Shown one piece after another: positions 1 through 9,950 of a DNA stretch of 64,000 bases. The notes under the pieces were generated by a model. It was given only the letters and a program-made list of their open reading frames with translations, did not search any database and was not told the origin of the DNA. The stretch spans positions 372,001 to 436,000 of the forward strand of contig NZ_JAKEEB010000001.1 in NCBI RefSeq assembly GCF_021462825.1, in the 5' to 3' direction. Position 1 is the stretch's first letter, and every line of letters starts with the position of its first letter. Made by a program: the position numbers and the translations under genes. Origin of the DNA: Streptomyces glomeratus. GTDB lineage: Bacteria; Actinomycetota; Actinomycetes; Streptomycetales; Streptomycetaceae.

Positions 1-96
1 CGTTGGTCGTACGGGTTGGCCAGAGCTGGGCCACTGCCTACCATCGATCTCCGCAAGACCTTGTGCACCGTCGCACAATCTCCTCGGGAGGCCACC

Positions 97-750
97 TTGC
101 ACCGCCGTCGCACCGTGATCGTCGTCAGTGCCGCCCTCGTCGCGGCCCCTGTCCTCACCGCGTGCGGTGGCACCGAGCACCCGGGTACCGCCGCCGTGGT
201 CGGAGGGGACCGGATCACGGTCGCCCAGCTCGAGGGCCGGGTGAAGGAGGTGCGCACGGCCCAGCGCGCCGCCATCCCGGACGACAGCCAGTACCAGCAG
301 ACGATCGCCCGGACCAGCAGTCTCACCCGCGACACGCTCCGCGGCATGGTCCTCGACCGGGTCCTGGACCGCGCGGCCGCGGACGCGGGCGTGTCCGTCA
401 CCCGCCGGGACGTCGGCCGGCTGCGGGCCGGCCTCGAGCAGCAGGCGGGCGGCGCGACGGCGCTGAAGTCGGTGTGGCTGGACCAGTACGGGGTGGCTCC
501 CCGGCGCATCGACGACAACCTCCGCACGGAGGTCGAGGCGCAGAAGCTGGCCGCCGCGCTCGGCGCCGACATGACCACGGCCGACGGCAAGGCCGTGTTC
601 TGGAAGGCGATGGCGCGGGCGTCCGAGGAACTGAACATCGACCTCAACCCGCGCTACGGCAGCTGGGACGTGCAGAAGAGCAGCCGGGTGGACACGAGGA
701 CACCCTGGGTCAAGGAGGTCACGGCGGCCGGGGAACGGCAGGCGGCGTAG
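97..750 (+). CDS. SurA-N-like secreted lipoprotein
   Basis: A 217-residue lipoprotein. The TTG at 97 is preferred to in-frame codons further upstream because GGGAG at 86-90 sits six bases before it and translation then begins directly with a signal peptide (HRRRT followed by a hydrophobic stretch) ending in the lipobox LTAC, with Cys at about residue 25. The mature part is predominantly charged and helical and resembles the SurA N-terminal chaperone domain found in Streptomyces next to mazG. By family it would be membrane-anchored outside the cell and assist folding of secreted proteins. There is no rotamase (PPIase) domain, so enzymatic activity is not expected. The family call comes from recall of the sequence type and genomic position. 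Confidence 0.75.
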   Translation: MHRRRTVIVVSAALVAAPVLTACGGTEHPGTAAVVGGDRITVAQLEGRVKEVRTAQRAAIPDDSQYQQTIARTSSLTRDTLRGMVLDRVLDRAAADAGVSVTRRDVGRLRAGLEQQAGGATALKSVWLDQYGVAPRRIDDNLRTEVEAQKLAAALGADMTTADGKAVFWKAMARASEELNIDLNPRYGSWDVQKSSRVDTRTPWVKEVTAAGERQAA

Positions 751-838
751 CGGGGACGCGGCGCCGGCGCTCGGAGGACCGTCCACCGGCCTGTGGAAAA
801 CTTCGGGGCGCGTGGGCGCCGTGGGTTACGTTCGAAGG

Positions 839-1915
839 GTGAACGCAACCAGCTTCGAAGGCGCCTCCCACCAGGGCCGGGACGCGGCGACATCCGCCAC
901 CGGCCGGGTCGTCCTGCTCACCACCAGCCACCGGGTCGCGCCCGGCCTGCTGTCCTGGCCCGCGTGGCAGGCGCTGCGCGACGCCGACCGGGTCCTGTGC
1001 GCGGACGGCGCGCACCCGCAGCTGCCATATCTGCGCGAGGCGGGCATCACCGTCGAGGAGGGCGCCCCGACCGCGCAGCAGCTGGTCGACGCCTGCGCCG
1101 GCGGCCGCACGGTGGTGGTCGTCGCGACCGGCGAGGGCGAGCCGCGCCTCACCGACGGCCTGGCCCGCCTGGCGGGCTCGGGACGGACGCGGATGCCGGA
1201 GCTGGAGCTGCTCCCCGCGTCGTACGACCTTCCGGGCTCCCGCCTCCTCGACCTGGTGCAGGTCATGGACCGTATCCGGGCCGAGTGCCCCTGGTCCTCG
1301 CTCCAGACCCACCAGGGCCTCGCCAAGTACGGCATCGAGGAGGCGTACGAGCTGGTCGAGGCGATCGAGGCGGGCGACCGGGAGGAGCTGCGCGAGGAGC
1401 TGGGCGACGTCCTGCTCCAGGTCGTCTTCCATGCCCGGATAGCCGAGGAGGACCCGCAGGCGCCCTTCTCCATCGACGACGTGGCGGGCGGCATCGTCGC
1501 CAAGCTGATCCACCGCCACCCGCACGTCTTCGGCGACGCGACCGCGACGACGCCGGAGGAGGTCAAGGAGCACTGGCTGCGCACCAAGGCGATCGAGAAG
1601 CAGCGCACGTCGGTGACGGAGGGCGTCCCCCTGGGGCAGCCGGGCCTGGCCCTCGCGGCGAAGCTGTCGTCCCGTGTGCGCTCGGCCGGCCTGGAGGTGC
1701 CGCTGCCGCAGGGCGAGGGCATCGGCTACGAACTGCTGGCGCTCGCCGCGCAGGCGGAAGCGGAGGGGGTGGACCCGGAGGCGGCCCTGAGAGCCGCCGC
1801 CCGCGCCTACCGCGACGCCGTACGGGCCGCCGAGGGGCTGGGCCCGGCGAGCGGGGAGCCCGGGCCGGACGCCGAGGGGCTCGGGACCCATGCCGAGGGG
1901 CTAGGGACGGACTGA
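839..1915 (+). CDS. mazG: MazG nucleoside triphosphate pyrophosphohydrolase
   Basis: MazG hydrolyses (d)NTPs to NMP and pyrophosphate, cleaning nucleotide pools and, in bacteria where it has been studied, lowering alarmone levels. The conserved MazG core starts at about residue 135: LVQVMDRIR, CPW, the metal-binding acidic motifs EEAYE and EELGDVLLQ, and a C-terminal HPHVFGD. Residues 12-110 retain a fold resembling a tetrapyrrole methylase (VVLLTTSHRVAPG), a known N-terminal companion of MazG. GTG 839 is chosen as start; there is no properly spaced SD, and a TACGTT hexamer 12 bases upstream suggests a leaderless transcript. A longer start at 812 in the same frame is possible. The C-terminus ends in a low-complexity G/E/L repeat. 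Confidence 0.9.
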   Translation: MNATSFEGASHQGRDAATSATGRVVLLTTSHRVAPGLLSWPAWQALRDADRVLCADGAHPQLPYLREAGITVEEGAPTAQQLVDACAGGRTVVVVATGEGEPRLTDGLARLAGSGRTRMPELELLPASYDLPGSRLLDLVQVMDRIRAECPWSSLQTHQGLAKYGIEEAYELVEAIEAGDREELREELGDVLLQVVFHARIAEEDPQAPFSIDDVAGGIVAKLIHRHPHVFGDATATTPEEVKEHWLRTKAIEKQRTSVTEGVPLGQPGLALAAKLSSRVRSAGLEVPLPQGEGIGYELLALAAQAEAEGVDPEAALRAAARAYRDAVRAAEGLGPASGEPGPDAEGLGTHAEGLGTD

Positions 1916-1973
1916 GGCAGGCCCTCCGGGCCCTGACGGGGCGGGTCGGAGCGGGCGTGGATACCGTCGAGGA

Positions 1974-3293
1974 GTGACCGACCAGCACCCGCCCGCCTGC
2001 CCCTCTTCCACCCCCGCCCCCGAACTCTTCACCTGGGAGTTCGCCGCCGATCCCTACCCCGCCTACGCCTGGCTCCGCGAGCACGCCCCCGTGCACCGGA
2101 CGCGGCTGCCGAGCGGTGTGGAGGCCTGGCTGGTCACCCGGTACGCCGACGCCAAGCAGGCCCTCGCCGACCAGCGGCTCAGCAAGAACCCGGCGCATCA
2201 CGACGAGCCCGCGCACGCCAAGGGGAAGACCGGTATCCCCGGCGAGCGCAAGGCCGAGCTGATGACGCACCTGCTCAACATCGACCCGCCGGACCACACC
2301 CGGCTGCGCCGGCTGGTCTCCAAGGCGTTCACTCCGCGCCGCGTGGCCGAGTTCGCGCCCCGCGTGCAGGAGCTGGCCGATCAGCTCATCGACGGGTTCG
2401 CCGGCCGCGGCTGTGCCGATCTCATCCACGAGTTCGCCTTTCCGCTCCCCATCTACGCGATCTGCGACATGCTCGGTGTCCCCCGTGAGGACCAGGACGA
2501 CTTCCGCGACTGGGCGGGCATGATGATCCGGCACCAGGGCGGTCCCCGGGGCGGGGTCGCGCGGTCCGTGAAGAAGATGCGCGGCTACCTCGCCGACCTC
2601 ATCCACCGCAAGCGCGAGGCGCTGCCCGACGCCCCCGGACCCGGCGAGGACCTCATCTCCGGGCTCATCCGCGCCTTCGACCACGGCGAGCACCTCACCG
2701 AGAACGAGGCCGCCGCCATGGCCTTCATCCTGCTCTTCGCCGGGTTCGAGACCACCGTCAACCTCATCGGCAACGGCATGTACGCCCTTCTCACCCACCC
2801 CGGGCAGCGGGCCCTCCTGCAGACCTCGCTGGTGCGCGGCGAGAGGGGTCTCCTCGCCACCGGCGTCGAGGAACTTCTGCGCTACGACGGCCCGGTGGAG
2901 CTGGCCACCTGGCGGTTCGCCACCCGGCCGCTCACCATCGGCGGGCAGGACATCGCCGCCGGCGACCCCGTTCTGGTGGTGCTCGCCGCCGCGGACCGGG
3001 ATCCGGAGCGGTTCGCCGACCCCGAGGTCCTCGACCTCGCCCGCCGTGACAACCAGCACCTCGGTTACGGGCACGGCATCCATTACTGCCTCGGCGCCCC
3101 CCTCGCCCGGCTGGAGGGACAGACCGCCCTCGCCACGCTCCTCACCCGTCTACCCGACCTGCGACTCGCGGTGGATTCTGCCGATCTGCGCTGGCGCGGA
3201 GGGCTCATTATGCGCGGATTGCGCACGCTTCCTGTGGAGTTCACCCCGGCTCCGGAAAAAGATCCTCGGCATATCGGCGGCACGGCGAAGTGA
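1974..3293 (+). CDS. Cytochrome P450, CYP107-like
   Basis: A soluble class I bacterial cytochrome P450 monooxygenase of 439 residues, a normal length. Visible motifs are the I-helix oxygen-activation segment AGFETT at about 256-262, the K-helix ExxR as ELLR, and the heme loop LGYGHGIHYCLG with the heme-ligating Cys at about 372. The loop starts with Leu instead of the usual Phe. GTG 1974 follows GAGG. No ferredoxin or reductase gene is adjacent, so electrons must come from unlinked partners, and no biosynthetic cluster surrounds it. The substrate cannot be deduced. The gene lies between mazG and the rpf genes, which from memory is its conserved place in Streptomyces (CYP107P-type). Confidence 0.93.
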   Translation: MTDQHPPACPSSTPAPELFTWEFAADPYPAYAWLREHAPVHRTRLPSGVEAWLVTRYADAKQALADQRLSKNPAHHDEPAHAKGKTGIPGERKAELMTHLLNIDPPDHTRLRRLVSKAFTPRRVAEFAPRVQELADQLIDGFAGRGCADLIHEFAFPLPIYAICDMLGVPREDQDDFRDWAGMMIRHQGGPRGGVARSVKKMRGYLADLIHRKREALPDAPGPGEDLISGLIRAFDHGEHLTENEAAAMAFILLFAGFETTVNLIGNGMYALLTHPGQRALLQTSLVRGERGLLATGVEELLRYDGPVELATWRFATRPLTIGGQDIAAGDPVLVVLAAADRDPERFADPEVLDLARRDNQHLGYGHGIHYCLGAPLARLEGQTALATLLTRLPDLRLAVDSADLRWRGGLIMRGLRTLPVEFTPAPEKDPRHIGGTAK

Positions 3294-3471
3294 GGTGGCG
3301 GACACGCCGACGGTCACAGGAAGATGACATTTCCTCAACTCCGTAATCTTCACGTGATCTACGCTGCATTAACTTGTGACAAGTGATCGACTGGTTATAC
3401 GTTCACGCAGCAACGCGGCGGTACGCCAAGGCCACCGCGTTGGTCACTGCTGTCGTGTGAAAGGCAACCGC

Positions 3472-4557
3472 ATGCTCTCCGGGAACGGTCGTCACCGTCG
3501 CCCCCGCCAGGCTCCGGCTCTCCTCGTCGCGGCAGGGGTGACCGGATCAGCGATCGCGATCCCCCTCCTCGGCGCCACCGGTGCGAGTGCGGCCACTGGT
3601 GCGACCTGGGACCGGGTCGCGGAGTGCGAGAGCGGCGGGACCTGGAGCGCCGACACCGGCAACGGCCGCTACGGCGGACTGCAGTTGACGCAGGAGGACT
3701 GGGACAGGTACGGCGGTCTCGACTACGCCCCGAGCCCCGACCAGGCCAGCCGCTCGCAGCAGATCGCCGTCGCCGAGAAGATCCTCGACGACCGGGGTGT
3801 CTCCATCTGGAGCACCTGCGGCCTGGTGTCCGGACTGAGCAAGGACTCGGGCGCCGCGGGCGTCGACACGGGCCTGGCCGGTGACTCCTCCGGTGGCGGC
3901 TCCTTCTCGTCCTCGTACTCCGGTATGGGCGACGGACTGTCCCAGTCATCCAACTCGTCTCATCCGTCCCGTTCATCGGAGTCCTCCACGCCGTCCGCCT
4001 CGGCTCCGTCCTCGTCTTCCTCGCCGTCTTCCTCCTCCGCGTCTCCGTCGTCACCCTCGTCCTCTTCGTCCACATCGTCCTCCTCGCCGTCCCCCTCGTC
4101 CCCTTCGTCCTCGCCCTCGACGTCGGCCACCGACTCCACTGAAGGCGGCGACGAGCGCGATTCGCAGAGTCTGCTCGGTGTTCTCACGGCCACGACGAAG
4201 CGCGAGGATGCGGACAAGTCCGGGCAGAGCGGGGCGCCTTCGGGTGCGGGCGAGACCTCGGGTGCCGGCCGCCACCGGGGTGACCGTGCCGACGAGGGTG
4301 CCGAGGACGGCCGTACCGGCGACTCGGACGGCCGTCACGCCTCGCGTGGCACCACTGCCGCGCGGGACGCCGCCGACGACTCGTACACCGTCCGCCCCGG
4401 GGACAATCTGTCGGCGATCGCCGACTCCCTTGACGTCAAAGGCGGATGGGCCGCCCTCTATGACGCGAACAAGGAGACGGTCGGCGCCGACCCGAATCTC
4501 ATCCTTCCCGGTCAGAGCCTTGCGCTGGCGACCGAGCCGACCGGGGACCAGTCCTGA
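3472..4557 (+). CDS. Secreted Rpf-domain/LysM cell-wall hydrolase with long Ser-rich linker
   Basis: A 361-residue secreted resuscitation-promoting-factor protein. ATG 3472 is preceded by GAAAGG at 3459-3464; an in-frame GTG at 3457 is an alternative. A signal peptide ends near ATGASA (residue 40). The Rpf lysozyme-like domain (about 42-120) contains the catalytic ECESGG with Glu53 and the NGRYGGLQ motif. Residues about 150-220 are an almost pure Ser/Pro linker, then an acidic segment, and a C-terminal LysM (about 303-352: YTVRPGDNLSAIAD, LILPGQSL) that binds peptidoglycan. Such enzymes cleave peptidoglycan glycan strands and help spore germination. It is a tandem neighbour and paralogue of the next gene but with a far longer linker; it probably corresponds to the adjacent Rpf paralogue called RpfC in S. 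coelicolor (from memory). Confidence 0.9.
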   Translation: MLSGNGRHRRPRQAPALLVAAGVTGSAIAIPLLGATGASAATGATWDRVAECESGGTWSADTGNGRYGGLQLTQEDWDRYGGLDYAPSPDQASRSQQIAVAEKILDDRGVSIWSTCGLVSGLSKDSGAAGVDTGLAGDSSGGGSFSSSYSGMGDGLSQSSNSSHPSRSSESSTPSASAPSSSSSPSSSSASPSSPSSSSSTSSSSPSPSSPSSSPSTSATDSTEGGDERDSQSLLGVLTATTKREDADKSGQSGAPSGAGETSGAGRHRGDRADEGAEDGRTGDSDGRHASRGTTAARDAADDSYTVRPGDNLSAIADSLDVKGGWAALYDANKETVGADPNLILPGQSLALATEPTGDQS

Positions 4558-4712
4558 ACTCGCCTCTGGCCGGGGGCACTTCACGCCCTGCTTCGCGCTG
4601 AATGTCCGGTTTGGCGAGAGTGAGATATGAGTCTCATAAGCCCTGATCGTCTTTGAAATTCCGTCGATCGACTGCTTACGGTCGTGATCGCTCGCCACAG
4701 CGGGCCCCGACG

Positions 4713-5618
<906 letters not shown>

Positions 5619-5673
5619 CAGCCGGCCGGCGTCTGACGGCCGACCGTCGGCCGGCCCACAGTGCCCTCACAGG

Positions 5674-5699
5674 CGCGGCCCCCTGCAGCGGGGGCCGCG
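5674..5699 (+). terminator. Hairpin downstream of rpfA
   Basis: A perfect 10-bp GC stem, CGCGGCCCCC (5674-5683) with its complement (5690-5699), with a 6-base loop and no T tract. It is probably a stabilising 3' hairpin placed before the stronger terminator at 5728. Confidence 0.55.
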
Positions 5700-5727
5700 T
5701 GAGGACCGCCCCCCGTCCCCACGGGCT

Positions 5728-5775
5728 CCCCGCTCCGGTGCGTGTTCCCCCGTACGCGCCGGAGCGGGGCTTTTT
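5728..5775 (+). terminator. Rho-independent terminator with T tract
   Basis: An 11-bp stem, CCCCGCTCCGG (5728-5738) pairing with CCGGAGCGGGG (5759-5769), followed by TTTTT at 5771-5775. This is the best-formed intrinsic terminator in the window and separates rpfA from eno. Confidence 0.85.
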
Positions 5776-5806
5776 GCCTCCGCGCCCCTTCTTCGCCACC
5801 CCGTCT

Positions 5807-5825
5807 TTGTTCCGCGTGGGAACAA
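5807..5825. promoter_or_regulatory. 19-bp palindrome upstream of eno (candidate operator)
   Basis: TTGTTCC-GCGTG-GGAACAA, a perfect 7-5-7 inverted repeat about 125 bases before the eno start and downstream of the rpfA terminator. Its placement suits a regulator of enolase transcription; the cognate protein is unknown to me. Confidence 0.4.
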
Positions 5826-5887
5826 TGTGTACCGTCACCCTGTCCACGGGACGGTCGGTCGGCTGGCCGCCGCCCCGGGACGGTTAG

Positions 5888-7231
<1,344 letters not shown>

Positions 7232-7331
7232 GCGGCCAGGGCCGCGCCCGAGCCAGTCGTCCGTACGTCCCCGTACGCGGTCCCGTACCGTGTGCGGGGA
7301 CGTACGCACGTGTGAAGGGGAGGCGCGAGAC

Positions 7332-7808
7332 ATGGCCGTGAAGGACCGTGACCGGTTCTCCACCGCGACCAGGCTGCGGCTGCTCGGGGAGCAGACGGCG
7401 GCCCGGGTGTACCGCTCCCAGACCAGACGCCAGGCCCGCCGCTCCCGGCTCACCGGCCGCGCCGCCCTGCTCGCGCTCGTCCTGTGCTCGCTGGTCGTGG
7501 CGCTCGCGTACCCGATACGGCAGTACGTCTCCCAGCGTGCCGAGATCGCCGAGATGGAGCGGCAGCGGCAGGAGGCCCGCAACCGGGTCGAGCAACTGCG
7601 CGACCTCAAGGCGCGCTGGCAGGACGACGCGTACGCGCAGCAGCAGATCCGGAAGCGGCTGCACTACGTGATGCCGGGGGAGACCGGGTACATCGTGGTC
7701 GACCCGGACCCGGCCCGGCGGCCCCCCGTGCACCGGACGGCCCTCGCGCGCCCCTGGTACGCCGGCGTCTGGGACGGGGTGGACAAGGCCGACGCGTCCG
7801 ACCGGTGA
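7332..7808 (+). CDS. divIC: Septum formation initiator DivIC/FtsB family
   Basis: A 158-residue bitopic divisome protein. ATG 7332 follows GGGGAGG at 7317-7323. A basic N-terminus (about 1-42) is followed by one transmembrane helix (about 43-60), an extracytoplasmic coiled coil (about 65-95, rich in E, R and Q), and the conserved block LHYVMPGETGY. By family it pairs with FtsL in the septal FtsLB/DivIC-FtsL complex that activates septal wall synthesis. It sits directly after eno, the typical actinobacterial position. Confidence 0.92.
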   Translation: MAVKDRDRFSTATRLRLLGEQTAARVYRSQTRRQARRSRLTGRAALLALVLCSLVVALAYPIRQYVSQRAEIAEMERQRQEARNRVEQLRDLKARWQDDAYAQQQIRKRLHYVMPGETGYIVVDPDPARRPPVHRTALARPWYAGVWDGVDKADASDR

Positions 7809-7871
7809 GCCCGACAGAGCCCGCAGAGCTCCACAGAGCCTGACAGAGACACAAGAGAGACTTCCTACCGC

Positions 7872-8510
7872 ATGGAAACGCCCCCGCCGCCCACCCCGCG
7901 CACCGAGCCCACGGACGCGGATGTCGAGGCCATCCAGCAGCAGCTCGGCCGCGCCCCGCGCGGGCTGTGCGCCATCGCGCACCGCTGCCCGTGCGGGCAG
8001 CCGGACGTCGTGGAGACGGCTCCGAGGCTCCCCGACGGCACCCCGTTCCCGACGACGTACTACCTGACCTGCCCGCGCGCCGCCTCCGCGATCGGCACGC
8101 TGGAGGCCAACGGCGTCATGAAGGAGATGACGGAGCGCCTGGGCACCGACCCGGAGCTGGCCGCCGCCTACCGTGCCGCGCACGAGGACTACATCGCCCG
8201 CCGCGACGCCATCGAGGTCCTGGAGGGCTTCCCGAGCGCGGGCGGCATGCCGGACCGGGTGAAGTGCCTGCATGTGCTCGTGGCCCACTCGCTGGCCGCC
8301 GGCCCGGGCGTCAACCCGCTCGGCGACGAGGCGATCGCGATGCTGCCGGAGTGGTGGCGCAAGGGCTCGTGTGTGACGCCCGCGGGGCCGCCGTCCGGCG
8401 ATGCGTGGGAGGTGGTGGAGACGTCCGACAGCGGCTGGTTCGCGGTCAACCCCGTCCACCTCGCCGACTCCGGGGAGAAGCAGACCGAGGAGAAGGAGGA
8501 GGGCCAGTGA
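7872..8510 (+). CDS. DUF501 protein
   Basis: A 212-residue DUF501 protein of unknown biochemical function. Conserved features include QLGRAPRG, a Cys/His cluster (AHRCPCGQP), TYYLTCP and the block VKCLHVLVAHSLA. The Cys residues suggest metal binding, but this is inference. It is nearly always found between divIC and ppx/gppA in Actinobacteria. Its stop overlaps the GTG of the next gene by three bases, so the two are translationally coupled. Confidence 0.9.
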   Translation: METPPPPTPRTEPTDADVEAIQQQLGRAPRGLCAIAHRCPCGQPDVVETAPRLPDGTPFPTTYYLTCPRAASAIGTLEANGVMKEMTERLGTDPELAAAYRAAHEDYIARRDAIEVLEGFPSAGGMPDRVKCLHVLVAHSLAAGPGVNPLGDEAIAMLPEWWRKGSCVTPAGPPSGDAWEVVETSDSGWFAVNPVHLADSGEKQTEEKEEGQ

Positions 8511-9448
8511 CACGCGTCGCCGCCGTCGACTGCGGTACGAACTCCATCCGGCTCCTGGTGGCGGACGCCGACCCCCGCACCGGTGAACTCGTCGAGCTGG
8601 ACCGGCGGATGACGATCGTCCGGCTCGGGCAGGGGGTGGACCGGACCGGGCGTCTCGCCCCGGAGGCGCTCGAGCGCACGTTCGCCGCCTGCCGTGAGTA
8701 TGCGGACGTCATCAAGGGGTACGGCGCCGAGCGGCTGCGTTTCGTCGCCACGTCCGCCTCCCGGGACGCCGAGAACAGGGACGAGTTCGTCCGCGGGGTG
8801 CTGGACATCCTCGGCGTCGAGCCCGAGGTCATCTCGGGCGACCAGGAGGCGGAGTTCTCCTTCACCGGCGCGACCAAGGAGCTGATGGGCCGGGAGGACC
8901 TCGCCAGGCCCTATCTGGTCGTGGACATCGGCGGCGGCTCCACCGAGTTCGTCGTGGGCGAGGACCACGTGCGCGCCGCCCGGTCCGTCGACATCGGCTG
9001 CGTGCGCATGACGGAACGTCACCTCGTGCGCCACGGGGTGGTCGGCGACCCGCCCACCGGGGAGCAGATCTCCGCCATACGGTCCGACATCGAGGGCGCA
9101 CTGGACGAGGTGGAGCGGACGGTGCCGCTGCGGGAGGCGCACACCCTGGTCGGCCTCGCCGGCTCGGTCACCACCGTCTCGGCGATCGCCCAGGACCTCC
9201 CCGAGTACGACTCCGCGCGGATCCACCACTCCCGGATCTCCCTGGACCGGGTCCGCGAGATCACCGAGTGGCTCCTCGGGTCGACGCACGCCGAGCGGGC
9301 GGCGATCCCCTCCATGCATCCGGGGCGTGTGGACGTCATCGGCGCGGGGGCCCTCGTACTGCTCGCGATCATGGAGCGGATCGGGGCCCGGGAGGTCGTG
9401 GTCAGCGAGCACGACATCCTCGACGGCATCGCGTGGTCCATCGCCTAG
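8507..9448 (+). CDS. Exopolyphosphatase / pppGpp phosphatase (Ppx/GppA)
   Basis: A 313-residue member of the Ppx/GppA branch of the ASKHA ATPase fold; it removes terminal phosphates from polyphosphate or pppGpp. The phosphate-1 motif AAVDCGTNSIRLLVAD is at 5-19, and the phosphate-2 motif VDIGGGSTEFVVG is at about 138-150. The C-terminal helical domain of larger Ppx enzymes is absent, as is normal for the short actinobacterial form. GTG 8507 overlaps the DUF501 stop as GTGA with AGGAGG upstream. Whether it prefers polyP or pppGpp cannot be decided by eye. Confidence 0.93.
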   Translation: MTRVAAVDCGTNSIRLLVADADPRTGELVELDRRMTIVRLGQGVDRTGRLAPEALERTFAACREYADVIKGYGAERLRFVATSASRDAENRDEFVRGVLDILGVEPEVISGDQEAEFSFTGATKELMGREDLARPYLVVDIGGGSTEFVVGEDHVRAARSVDIGCVRMTERHLVRHGVVGDPPTGEQISAIRSDIEGALDEVERTVPLREAHTLVGLAGSVTTVSAIAQDLPEYDSARIHHSRISLDRVREITEWLLGSTHAERAAIPSMHPGRVDVIGAGALVLLAIMERIGAREVVVSEHDILDGIAWSIA

Positions 9449-9950
9449 CGGTCGCCTGCGGGCGCCTGCGCCCGATGTGCTGACGGACCGTCGGGAGAGG
9501 TCCCGAAGTGACTTTTGCTACTCACCGGTAGCCTCTCCTGAGCAGGTTCGGTAACGTATGAGCGTGCCCGAGGGGGCCTCCGGGACTCCTCGGGGGTGTG
9601 CCGCCGAGAAAGTTCGTGAAGTTCTTCACAAGGAAATCGTCCCTGCTGAGCGGCGCCATGGGTCCATTGGGCCGTTCGGGGGGCTCAACGGCCCTTCCGG
9701 GGTGCTCACGCGAGCGTTTCCGGGGTCCGGTGCGGGTGTGGTGCGCATGTCCCGTCAGGACCGGGCAGGGGACCGGTGAAGAGCTCAAGGGGCAGCTCAC
9801 GCGGCCTTGACAACGACCCGCCCGCCCCCGCGGTTCCCGCGTGATGTCATGATCTCCATCACGCGGGCGGCGGAGTGTAGCAGATGCCTCACCCGAGCTT
9901 GTGAAGGGGCGCACGAGCGACCCCCCAGGGGCGGGTGGATACTCGATGGC
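9449..9950. other. Long leader/intergenic region upstream of ndh
   Basis: About 500 bases with no convincing gene; a 73-codon frame at 9558-9779 lacks typical codon bias and an RBS. It holds a Rex-like operator (9614-9631), a 16-bp palindrome GCTAC-N6-GTAGC (9517-9532), an 11-bp inverted repeat (9836-9867) and a TTGACA hexamer at 9808-9813. It is best read as an extended regulatory region of ndh. Confidence 0.6.
9614..9631. promoter_or_regulatory. Rex-like redox operator (ROP)
   Basis: TCGTGAA-GTTC-TTCACAA matches the Rex consensus TTGTGAA-N4-TTCACAA with a single mismatch in the left arm. Rex represses respiratory genes when NADH/NAD+ is low; ndh is a known type of Rex target in S. coelicolor. 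The site lies about 320 bases upstream of the ndh ATG. Confidence 0.8.

Noticed and set aside
3294..3471. A second ydaO riboswitch upstream of the first rpf gene
   Set aside because: None of the conserved core blocks is visible in this 178-base leader.
9558..9779. 73-codon plus-strand frame in the ndh leader
   Set aside because: No RBS, and no typical codon bias; it overlaps the Rex operator. Short leader peptide not excluded but unsupported.
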